Origin: Desulfurivibrio alkaliphilus AHT 2
Lineage (GTDB): Bacteria; Desulfobacterota; Desulfobulbia; Desulfobulbales; Desulfurivibrionaceae
Direction of reading: 5' to 3'
Length of the DNA: 64,000 nt
NCBI RefSeq assembly: GCF_000092205.1
Contig: NC_014216.1
Span: forward strand, 2,237,742-2,301,741
Shown here in pieces: positions 44,837 through 52,812 of this stretch. The translations under genes were made by a program, and so were the position numbers. The stretch's first letter is position 1. Each line of letters begins with the position of its first letter. The notes below the pieces were generated by a model. The model was not told the DNA's origin. It ran no database searches and worked only from the letters and a program-made list of their open reading frames with translations.

Positions 44837-46086
44837 CCATCCTGACTTTGCAGCAGGCGCAGCGGCAGATTCTGGCCCACAGCCGGCCGGGCCTGCCGGA
44901 AATGGTGCCGCTGGAAAGGGTCCTGGGCCGAATCCCGGCCACCGCCGCCCGGGCCCGCCTGGCGGTACCTTCCTTTCCCCACTCCAGCCGGGACGGCTAC
45001 GCCCTGCTGGCCAGCGACAGCCAGGAAACAGGCGGCGCCGAGGAAACAGCCGGTTACCCGCCCCGGATTCGCCTGGCGGTGGTCGGTGAAATCGCCGCCG
45101 GACGAACCCGGCCCGCCAAACGGCTGCAGCCCGGCCAGGCTTACCGGATCATGACCGGCGGCCTGCTGCCTCCCGGGGCCGATGCCGTTATTCCCTTTGA
45201 AAGGGTTTACCGGGAGGAAGAAGATTACATTACCCTCTCCTCGCCCTGCCGGCCGGGCGATTATATTCGCCCGGTGGGCGCCGACCTGCGCCGGGGCCAG
45301 ATCATCGTAACGCCCGGGCGGCCGGTGGCCCCGGAACATTTACCGCGGCTGGCCACCGCCGGGGTTGGGGAGCTGGCGGTTTACCCCCGCCCCCGGGTCG
45401 GGCTGCTCTGTACCGGCAGCGAGCTACTGGATGACACCGGGGAAAACCCGGTACCCGGTCATCTGATCAGCGGCAACCGCTTCCTTCTGGCCGGCCTGAT
45501 CCGCCGCTGGGGGGGGGAGCCGGTGGACCTGGGGACGGTCAAAGACGACCCCGGGGCCATTGCCGCCATTTTGCATCGCCAGGCGGAAAGCGGCCTGGCG
45601 ATGATTATTTCCACCGGCGGGATGGGACCGGGCAAGTATGACCTGGTGGACGGCGTGCTGACCCGCCTGCAGGCCCACCTGCTGTACCGGGAACTGCGCC
45701 TGCGCCCGGGCAAGGCCACCATGGCCGCCCTGCTGGGCAGCACCCTTTTTTTCGGCTTACCGGGACCGCCACCGGCGGTGCACCTGCTCTTTTACCTGCT
45801 GGTGGCGCCCGCTCTGCGCCGGGCCCAGGGCCACCATCGGCCCCGGCCGCTGATCGTGCAAGCCCACCTGCGGCAAGCTCTGAAACTGCGCCGGGGCCGG
45901 GTAATTCAACTGAAAGACGCGCAACTGCAGGCCGACCGGGGGCGGCTGCTGGTCCGCCCGCTGCCGCCCGGCGAAACCATGAACGCCATCATTCTGGCCC
46001 CGGCCAACCGCCGGGAATTATTGCCGGATGAGCTGGTGCGGGTATTTCCCCTGCGGCAAAACTGTCACTCTGATCTGGGATACTGA
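44833..46086 (+). CDS. MoeA-like molybdopterin molybdenumtransferase, divergent
   Basis: A 417-residue MoeA-family protein that would insert molybdenum into adenylylated molybdopterin. The start is a TTG overlapping the mobA stop (TTGA). The four-domain order is recognisable: SSRDGYALLA (usual S-x-M-D-G-Y-A), MTGGLLPPGADAVIPFE, a C-terminal MoCF-like domain with LLCTGSELLD, ISTGGMGPGKYDLVDG and FFGLPGPPPAVHLLF. Several normally conserved positions differ: the Met before DGYA is Arg, and GLPGNPVS is GLPGPPPA. Function may be altered. It is the last gene of the mob operon before serS. Confidence 0.82.
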   Translation: MTILTLQQAQRQILAHSRPGLPEMVPLERVLGRIPATAARARLAVPSFPHSSRDGYALLASDSQETGGAEETAGYPPRIRLAVVGEIAAGRTRPAKRLQPGQAYRIMTGGLLPPGADAVIPFERVYREEEDYITLSSPCRPGDYIRPVGADLRRGQIIVTPGRPVAPEHLPRLATAGVGELAVYPRPRVGLLCTGSELLDDTGENPVPGHLISGNRFLLAGLIRRWGGEPVDLGTVKDDPGAIAAILHRQAESGLAMIISTGGMGPGKYDLVDGVLTRLQAHLLYRELRLRPGKATMAALLGSTLFFGLPGPPPAVHLLFYLLVAPALRRAQGHHRPRPLIVQAHLRQALKLRRGRVIQLKDAQLQADRGRLLVRPLPPGETMNAIILAPANRRELLPDELVRVFPLRQNCHSDLGY

Positions 46087-46096
46087 GGAGTAAAAA

Positions 46097-47368
46097 ATGC
46101 TGGAATTACGTTTTATCCGGGAAAACCTGGAACTGGTCAAAGAAAAAACCGCCGCCCGTGGTCTGGATCGCGCCCTTTTGGATAATTTCAGCTCTCTGGA
46201 CCGGCAGCGCCGCGATATCCTGCAGGAACTGGAAAGCGGCCGCAACCGGCGCAAAAGCGAGTCCCAGGAGATCGGCACCCTGAAAAAGGCGGGTCGGGAA
46301 GAAGAGGCGGCGGCTAAAATGGCGGCCACCAAGGAACTGGGTCAGCGGCTCAAGGAGCTTGAGGAGCAACTGGCGGAGATCGACCAGCGGCTGGAGGAGA
46401 TCGTCATGGGGGTCCCCAACCTCTGCGACGACTCGGTACCTCTTGGCAACGACGAAACCGATAATGTCGAGTACCGCCGCTGGGGCAGCCCGCCCGAGTT
46501 TGCTTTCAGCCCCAAGGCCCACTGGGAGTTGGGCGAGGAGGACGGCAGCCTGGATTTCGGCCGGGCCGCCAAGCTCTCCGGGGCCCGTTTTGCCCTGCTG
46601 CGAGGCTTTGCCGCCCGCCTGGAACGGGCCCTGATCAGCTTCATGCTGGACCTGCACACTCAGCGCCACGGCTATACCGAGGTGTTGCCCCCCTTCCTGG
46701 TCAACACCGCCAGCATGACCGCCACCGGCCAGCTGCCCAAGTTCGCCGAGGATCTGTTCAAAATCGCCGATTCCGATCTCTGGCTGATTCCCACCGCCGA
46801 GGTGCCGGTTACCAATATCCACCGGGAGGAAACCATCGCCGAACAGGAGCTGCCCATCCGCTACTGCGCCTACACCCCCTGTTTCCGCTCCGAGGCCGGC
46901 TCTTATGGCCGCGACACCAAAGGGCTGATTCGCCAGCACCAGTTCGACAAGGTGGAGCTGGTCAAATTCACCACCCCCGAAAGCTCCGAGGAAGAGCTGG
47001 AGATGTTGCTGAGCAATGCCGAAACGGTGCTGCAACTGCTGGAGCTGCCCTACCGGGTGGTCACCCTGTGCAGCGGCGACCTGGGATTTTCTGCCCGTAA
47101 AACCTACGACATCGAGGTCTGGATGCCGGCCCAGAACTGCTACCGGGAGATCTCCTCCTGCAGCAACTTCGGCGATTTCCAGGCCCGCCGCGGCGGCATT
47201 CGCTACCGCCCCAAAGACCGCAACAAAAGCACCCTGGTCCACACCTTGAACGGCAGCGGCCTGGCGGTTGGCCGCACCCTGGCGGCCATCTACGAAAACC
47301 ACCAGCAGCCCGACGGCACCATCCGCCTGCCGGAAGCCATCAGGCCCTACTTCGACCCCAGAATGTAA
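46097..47368 (+). CDS. serS: seryl-tRNA synthetase
   Basis: Class II aminoacyl-tRNA synthetase that charges tRNA-Ser. The N-terminal long coiled-coil arm (about residues 30-110) binds the long variable arm. The catalytic core has motif 2 CFRSEAGSYGRDTKGLIRQHQF and motif 3 GSGLAVGRTLAAI. Length (423) is typical. GAGGAG precedes the ATG. It lies ten bases behind the MoeA-like gene. The two tRNA-Ser genes are elsewhere (23.0 kb). Confidence 0.98.
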   Translation: MLELRFIRENLELVKEKTAARGLDRALLDNFSSLDRQRRDILQELESGRNRRKSESQEIGTLKKAGREEEAAAKMAATKELGQRLKELEEQLAEIDQRLEEIVMGVPNLCDDSVPLGNDETDNVEYRRWGSPPEFAFSPKAHWELGEEDGSLDFGRAAKLSGARFALLRGFAARLERALISFMLDLHTQRHGYTEVLPPFLVNTASMTATGQLPKFAEDLFKIADSDLWLIPTAEVPVTNIHREETIAEQELPIRYCAYTPCFRSEAGSYGRDTKGLIRQHQFDKVELVKFTTPESSEEELEMLLSNAETVLQLLELPYRVVTLCSGDLGFSARKTYDIEVWMPAQNCYREISSCSNFGDFQARRGGIRYRPKDRNKSTLVHTLNGSGLAVGRTLAAIYENHQQPDGTIRLPEAIRPYFDPRM

Positions 47369-47413
47369 CACTGCGTAAGCGAACAGCCGCACCACATTTT
47401 GCGGTCAAGGAAT

Positions 47414-47520
47414 TTAAAAGCCCGTCAGTGCCGGAGATTCGGGCAAGCGGCCCGGCGCCGCGTACATCAGTACGCAAGCCGGGCCGATCGCCCGAAGATT
47501 CGGTGCTGACGGGCTTTTAA
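47414..47520 (-). repeat. 107-bp palindromic element E4 (behind the REC-PAS-GGDEF gene)
   Basis: Arms TTAAAAGCCCGTCAG (47414-47428) and CTGACGGGCTTTTAA (47506-47520) are perfectly complementary and look like a normal bidirectional terminator stem. The conserved core and GTAC-N4-GTAC tip occupy what would be its loop. On the minus strand the arm includes the GGDEF gene stop codon. A 15-mer at 47374-47388 upstream also occurs at 10127. Confidence 0.9.
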
Positions 47521-48920
47521 CGGAGGATGCAGCGGTTGCGGCCGGCCTCCTTGGCCGCGTAGAGGTTGCTGTCGGCTCGGGCCAGCAGCGATTCGGGGGT
47601 TTCATCGGTTTCAAACTCCGCCACCCCGATGCTCATGGTTTTCTGTACCGCCACCCCTTCCGTGGGGTGAAATTCCAGCTCGGCAAATTTACGCCGCAAC
47701 CGTTCCGCCAGCCCAAGGGCGTTTTCCCCCGTGGTTTCCGGCAGAATAACGGCAAACTCCTCGCCGCCGATACGGCAGGCCAGGTCGTTGAGCCGCACCG
47801 TGTTCCGCAGCAACTCGCCCATGGCCGCCAGCACCCGATCACCCTGGGGATGACCGTAGGTATCGTTGAAGTGCTTGAAGTTGTCGACATCCATCATCAG
47901 CAGGCTCAGGACATTACCGTAACGCCGGGCCCGCTCCACTTCCGGGATCAGGTTTTTGTTGAAGTAGCGCTTGTTGTAGAGCCCGGTGAGTTCATCAATG
48001 ATGCTCAGCTCCTTGTAGCGCTGCTCGCTTTCCTGCAGAGCCTTCTCCGCCCGCACCCGGCTGGTGACATCGGAAATATGCTTAACGATCCCCACCATGT
48101 CACCGGCCGGACCGCGAAATGGGGTGGCCAGTACATGATAATGGGAGGGGCCGCCGTTGGGGCCGGGGCGCTCGATATCGTTCTCCACCACCTCTTCCCC
48201 GGCCTTGATCCGCCGCATAGGGCAAGCCGGGCTGTGACACATGGTTGAAGGGAAAACCTCGTAGCACTTGGCGGTTTTGGCCTTGACCGAGGAAACTCCG
48301 GCCATCCGCAAAAATGCTTCGTTAAAACGCAGGATCCGGTGCCGGGTATCGATGAGCAGAATGCCGCCGGCTACGGTCTTGAAGATCTGATTGACCTCAA
48401 TATAGGCCCGGGAGGCCTCGGCGGCCATTTCGTTGGCCCGGGTAATGGCGCTTTCCAGTTGGGCGTTGAGCGACTCCAGTTCCCGGCGATGCTTCTCCCT
48501 GGCCTCTTGGTGTTCCTGGAGTTGGCGCATGTCATCGCTGTTTTTTCGGGCCGCCGCCAGCCAGGCCTGGAAAAAATCCCGTTTTACCGGTTTGGTCAAA
48601 TAGTAGGTCACCCCGGCCTTTAGGGCCTCTTCCATCTCCTGGGGCCGCTCCTGGGTGGTGACCATCAGGATGGTCACATAGGGGCCGTCGGCGTGCTGCC
48701 GGATCAGGCGGGCCAAGGCCAGGCCGTCCATGCCGCGCAGCAGCCAGTCCAGCACCACGATGCGGGGATTATGACGCTGAAAAACCTCCCAGCCGCGCTC
48801 GGCGTCTTCACAGGCGTATACCTGGTAGCCTTCAATCTCGGCCACCGCCTCGAACAACCGCCGGGTAACGGGATCATCCTCCACGATCAGCAACGGTTCC
48901 TTGGTGGTCTGCCGGGCCAT
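47517..48920 (-). CDS. response regulator diguanylate cyclase (REC-PAS-GGDEF)
   Basis: A 467-residue signalling protein. The receiver domain has EDDP near residue 15 and phospho-acceptor Asp in IVVLDWLLRGMDG, with the Lys in YLTKPVKRDFF. A coiled-coil linker (about 125-175) leads to a PAS domain (FKTVAGGILLIDTRHRILRFNEAFL). The GGDEF domain contains DELTGLYNKRYF, MDVDNFKHFNDTYGHPQGD and CRIGGEEFAVILPE. The GGEEF site suggests active synthesis of cyclic di-GMP controlled by phosphorylation. AGGGG precedes the ATG. ddl ends directly upstream with no gap. Confidence 0.92.
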   Translation of the reverse strand: MARQTTKEPLLIVEDDPVTRRLFEAVAEIEGYQVYACEDAERGWEVFQRHNPRIVVLDWLLRGMDGLALARLIRQHADGPYVTILMVTTQERPQEMEEALKAGVTYYLTKPVKRDFFQAWLAAARKNSDDMRQLQEHQEAREKHRRELESLNAQLESAITRANEMAAEASRAYIEVNQIFKTVAGGILLIDTRHRILRFNEAFLRMAGVSSVKAKTAKCYEVFPSTMCHSPACPMRRIKAGEEVVENDIERPGPNGGPSHYHVLATPFRGPAGDMVGIVKHISDVTSRVRAEKALQESEQRYKELSIIDELTGLYNKRYFNKNLIPEVERARRYGNVLSLLMMDVDNFKHFNDTYGHPQGDRVLAAMGELLRNTVRLNDLACRIGGEEFAVILPETTGENALGLAERLRRKFAELEFHPTEGVAVQKTMSIGVAEFETDETPESLLARADSNLYAAKEAGRNRCILR

Positions 48921-49868
48921 CTATTTTCCCCTGCCTTCCAGAGCCAGTTCCAGCAATCGGTCCAGTAACGCTCCAAAACTCAGGCCATGGGTCGCTGCGG
49001 CCTGAGGCAACAGACTGGTGGGGGTCATCCCCGGGATGGTATTGGTTTCCAGCACATAGAGGCCACCCTCGGCCAGGATCATGTCGGTGCGGCTGTAGCC
49101 GCGCAGATTCAAGGCCTGATGGGCCAGACAAGCGCAACGCTGGACCTCGGCGGTGACCTCGGCGGGAAGTTGGGCGGGGCAGATCTCCCGGGTGGCGCCG
49201 GCCTGATACTTGGCCTGATAGTCGAAGAAGCGATATTCCTTGCCAGGGATAATCTCCACCACCGGCAGGGGGGTAAGATCGGCATTGCCCAGTACCCCGC
49301 CGGTCAGTTCCCGGCCGGCAATAAATTCCTCGACCATAACCTGATCGTCAAAATCAAAGGCCAGTTTAAGGGCCGGTACCAGTTCGGCCGGCTGATCGAC
49401 CAGACTCATGCCCAGGCTGGAGCCCTGCCGTACCGGCTTGACCACCAGTGGCAGCTTAAGGGACTGTAGCAGCCGAGCGGGATCGTCCAGGTCAGCCGAC
49501 CCGGCCATCTCCCAGGCCGGGACCAGCAGGCCGGCATGGCGGTAGAGCTGCTTGGCCAGGTCTTTGTCCATGGCCAGGGCGCTGCCCAAGACCCCACTGC
49601 CCTGATAGGGGATCTCCAGCAGGTCCAGCAGGCCCTGGATGCTGCCGTCTTCGCCCAAGGGACCGTGCAGGAGGATAAAGGCCACATCGAGCTGCGGGGC
49701 ATCGGCCACCAAGCGGGCAAGGTCGGTGGCCGGATCATAGCGGCGCACATCGTATCGCTCTGTGTTGATGGCCTTTTCAACCTCTCTGGCGCCGGCCAGA
49801 GAAACCTCGCGCTCACCGGATTTGCCACCGGCCAGCAACGCCACCCGCAATTTTTCTTTTTTTGCCAT
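48921..49868 (-). CDS. ddl: D-alanine-D-alanine ligase
   Basis: ATP-grasp enzyme that joins two D-alanines for peptidoglycan precursors. The 315-residue protein has LLAGGKSGEREVSLAGA at the N-terminus, LHGPLGEDGSIQGLLDLL, VKPVRQGSSLGMSLV and the C-terminal YVLETNTIPGMTPTSLLP. Length is usual. It directly precedes the GGDEF gene (stop and start adjacent), so the two are probably co-transcribed. No strong ribosome site precedes the ATG. Confidence 0.97.
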   Translation of the reverse strand: MAKKEKLRVALLAGGKSGEREVSLAGAREVEKAINTERYDVRRYDPATDLARLVADAPQLDVAFILLHGPLGEDGSIQGLLDLLEIPYQGSGVLGSALAMDKDLAKQLYRHAGLLVPAWEMAGSADLDDPARLLQSLKLPLVVKPVRQGSSLGMSLVDQPAELVPALKLAFDFDDQVMVEEFIAGRELTGGVLGNADLTPLPVVEIIPGKEYRFFDYQAKYQAGATREICPAQLPAEVTAEVQRCACLAHQALNLRGYSRTDMILAEGGLYVLETNTIPGMTPTSLLPQAAATHGLSFGALLDRLLELALEGRGK

Positions 49869-49990
49869 TAAAATCGGTTACCAACCAGTCAGCAGTTTAT
49901 CGATTATCCTCCTAGCCCACAAAAGGTTTCGCCATTCTATCCTAGTATGCTTTCTCATTTTGTCCATATTTTTTTATCTTGATTTATACC

Positions 49991-51796
49991 CTACACCGGG
50001 GGCGATCCGGTCAACTCAAAAACCGCCGTGGCCTGCCTCGCTTTCAGGCCACTATTTTTTCCCGGCAGAAAGGCCACCACCCCGCCCCGACGGCCGTCAC
50101 CAAGCCCCAGTTCCTCAAGGGCGACGGCACTGAAGGGCGCAAAGACACTGCGTTTAAAAAAGGCGCTGCGGTCGGCGGAAGTAAAAAACGGCGGCAGGTT
50201 GTCCGGGAGTTGGTGCCAGAGCCGATCCCGGGCCTCTTTGAGGCGGTCCCGGCCGGCTTCCACCGGCCGCTGCAAATGCTCCGGCCAGCGGCGGTGGCCG
50301 CAGGCCAGCCAGTCGAAACGCAACAGCTCCAGGGCCAGTTGGGCGTCGTCGCGCCGGCGAAAATGGTCGGCAAGGGCGCTGCTGAGCAACTCCTGGGTGC
50401 GGGCCCGGCCAAAAAAGTTCCGGGTGGCACAGGTGGCGGCCAGTTCCTGAAAAAATGCGGCCGGGTTGATCTCCCGGCGTAACAGATAATTCAGGGTGGC
50501 GAGAAAAAAACGCGGATTGTAATAAGATTCGATCAGCTCACCCAGGCGATACAGCTCGGCCACCTCATCCCTGGTCAGCCAGCGGGTGGCGAGAACCGGA
50601 TAGGGCGGTTCCTGGCAGCAGCGCAGGGCAAACTCCTGTCGGCGCGCCGCCAGCGGCGTGTCCGGCAGCACCTTAAGCAGGCCCAGTTGCAGCTGGTGGG
50701 GCCTTAGGGCCATGATACCGTTCAACGATTCCAGGTAACTGGCCCGGGTTTCAAAGGGCAGGCCCAGGATCAGGTCTAAATGGAGATGAATATTGTCGCC
50801 GGCCACCAGCCGCCGGATAGCCTCCCGGGCCCTGGCCAGGTCCGGGTAACGATTAACCGCCGCCAGACTGGCCGGGTTAAATGACTGCAGGCCGATTTCA
50901 AAGCGAAACAGGCCCGGCGGCACCGTGGCCAGAAACTCCAGGGCCTGGTCGGTAAAAAGATCCGGGGCGATTTCAAAGTGGAAAACCGTCGCCGGTGGCT
51001 CAGGGGGCGGCTCAGACGGTGGCGCAGCCGGCGCCACCGCATCGGGTGCCTCGGCGGGTGCGCCCGGCCCCGGCGGGGCGGCCGCCCCTTCCCGGCTCCG
51101 GGCCACCAGGAAACGCCAGATCTCCAGGGCCCGTTCCGGCGGGGCATTGAAAGTACGGTCCACCAGGCGAATGCTTTTGGGGCGAGCGGCCAGCAGGAGC
51201 TCCAGTTCAACCAGGACCTCCTGGAGCTCCCGGTAAGCCACCCCCCGCCGGGCCGAGGAGAGACAATAGGAACAGGCAAAGGGGCAGCCCCGGGAAGACT
51301 CGTAGTAAACATGACGGTTTTGCAGTTCAGCGGCAAAATCCTCCGGCCGGTACGGCAGGCGGAAAGGTGCAGCGAAATCGGCCTGGTAAGTCGACGGCAG
51401 GCGACCGGCAGCCAGGTCGGCATAAAAATCCGGCCCCAGCCCTTCCGCCGGCCCCTGCACCACACAGACCCCGGCCGCGGCAACCTCCCGGGGCAGATCA
51501 AGATGCGGCGCCTGGGGACCGCCGAGAACCAGCGGCAAATCGGGCCTCACCTGCCGCAAGTCGAGCAGCAGGCGGCGGGTGTAAACGGCGTTCCAGACAT
51601 AAACCGAAAAAAAGAGCGCTGACGGCTCCTGATCCAGCAAGCCCTGAAGGGTTTCGTAATAGGGGTCGTTAATGGTCAGCTGGCAGATCTCCAGCCGGGC
51701 GGCCGGCAGGTTTTCCGCCAACTGCTGGCGCAGGTAAAACAGGGCCGGGGCGGAATGAACAAAACGGGCGTTGAGGGCCACCAGACGAATTAGCAT
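49991..51796 (-). CDS. B12-binding-domain radical SAM protein with a Pro/Ala-rich insert
   Basis: A 601-residue protein. The N-terminal cobalamin-binding-like domain starts LIRLVALNARFVHSAPAL and contains VLGGPQAPHL. The radical SAM domain has Cys-x3-Cys-x2-Cys in GCPFACSYCLSS and FRFEIGLQSFNP near the barrel end. A C-terminal DUF4080-like helical region is rich in Arg and Leu. Between about residues 235 and 270 is a low-complexity stretch of Pro, Ala and Glu (PPSEPPPEPPA and similar) in the middle of the barrel sequence. Such proteins are often called Fe-S oxidoreductases; the substrate is unknown. Confidence 0.85.
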   Translation of the reverse strand: MLIRLVALNARFVHSAPALFYLRQQLAENLPAARLEICQLTINDPYYETLQGLLDQEPSALFFSVYVWNAVYTRRLLLDLRQVRPDLPLVLGGPQAPHLDLPREVAAAGVCVVQGPAEGLGPDFYADLAAGRLPSTYQADFAAPFRLPYRPEDFAAELQNRHVYYESSRGCPFACSYCLSSARRGVAYRELQEVLVELELLLAARPKSIRLVDRTFNAPPERALEIWRFLVARSREGAAAPPGPGAPAEAPDAVAPAAPPSEPPPEPPATVFHFEIAPDLFTDQALEFLATVPPGLFRFEIGLQSFNPASLAAVNRYPDLARAREAIRRLVAGDNIHLHLDLILGLPFETRASYLESLNGIMALRPHQLQLGLLKVLPDTPLAARRQEFALRCCQEPPYPVLATRWLTRDEVAELYRLGELIESYYNPRFFLATLNYLLRREINPAAFFQELAATCATRNFFGRARTQELLSSALADHFRRRDDAQLALELLRFDWLACGHRRWPEHLQRPVEAGRDRLKEARDRLWHQLPDNLPPFFTSADRSAFFKRSVFAPFSAVALEELGLGDGRRGGVVAFLPGKNSGLKARQATAVFELTGSPPV

Positions 51797-51990
51797 TGTG
51801 ATAATGAAAGGAACCGGTTAAATTACGGGGTTTGCAGGTTAATTGCCAAGCATACCGGCCCGGGCGGCGGTTGGCAAGCACCGAAACACCCCTGAAACAC
51901 TAACCGTGCAACAGCTTATGCTAACGGCTGAGTGATTATCAGCCCGTTGCCAAAAACGCTGCGGGCGGCCATTTCCCTGGAATAACCCTG

Positions 51991-52800
51991 ATGCTGCCAT
52001 ACCCCGAAATCGATCCGGTAATTTTTCAGTTGGGCCCCCTGGCCGTACGCTGGTACGGCCTGATGTACGTACTGGCCTTCATCGCCGCCTACTTGCTGGT
52101 CCGTTACCAGATCCGGCGTTACCCCCACCCCGGCCTGGCCGAGCATTTCGACAACCTCAACCTGGTGCTGATCATCAGCCTGATTGTCGGCAGTCGGCTG
52201 GGTTATATACTTTTTTATAATTTTTCCTATTACTGGCAACACCCTTGGGAAATCTTCGCCACCTGGCAGGGGGGGATGTCTTTCCACGGCGGCATGCTGG
52301 GGCTGTTAATCGGTGGCTGGCTCTTTTGCCGTTACGCCAAGCTGGATTTCTGGCGCAGCGCCGACGCTTATGCCGTGGCGGTCCCCATTGGGCTTGGCCT
52401 GGGGCGGCTGGGCAATTTCATCAACGGTGAGCTTTACGGCCGGGTCACCGAGATGCCCTGGGGCATGGTTTTTCCCGCCGGCGGTCCCCTGCCCCGCCAC
52501 CCTTCACAGCTGTATGAAAGCTTTCTCGAAGGCCTGGTACTGTTCATCATTATGTGGTTTGCCCTGCGCCTGTACTGGCAGAGAAAGTGGCCCCGGGGGC
52601 GACTGGTGGCCATCTTCCTGGGCGGCTACGGCGTTTTTCGGTTTCTGGTCGAATTTTTCCGCGAGCCCGACGCCCACCTGGGGCTGGCCTGGGGCTTTTT
52701 CAGCCGGGGCCAACTGCTGAGCGGCTTGATGATCGTCGCCGCCCTGCTGCTCTATTACTTTCCTCCGGGCGCCGCCGACCGGCAAGCCACCTCCAGGTAA
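51991..52800 (+). CDS. lgt: phosphatidylglycerol-prolipoprotein diacylglyceryl transferase
   Basis: First enzyme of lipoprotein maturation: moves diacylglycerol from phosphatidylglycerol to the lipobox cysteine. The 269-residue membrane protein has about seven helices. The family motifs GGMSFHGGMLG, LGRLGNFINGELYGR and RHPSQLYES are visible. It precedes the M16 protease by 12 bases, suggesting an operon. Confidence 0.97.
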   Translation: MLPYPEIDPVIFQLGPLAVRWYGLMYVLAFIAAYLLVRYQIRRYPHPGLAEHFDNLNLVLIISLIVGSRLGYILFYNFSYYWQHPWEIFATWQGGMSFHGGMLGLLIGGWLFCRYAKLDFWRSADAYAVAVPIGLGLGRLGNFINGELYGRVTEMPWGMVFPAGGPLPRHPSQLYESFLEGLVLFIIMWFALRLYWQRKWPRGRLVAIFLGGYGVFRFLVEFFREPDAHLGLAWGFFSRGQLLSGLMIVAALLLYYFPPGAADRQATSR

Positions 52801-52812
52801 GTGAGGACAGAG

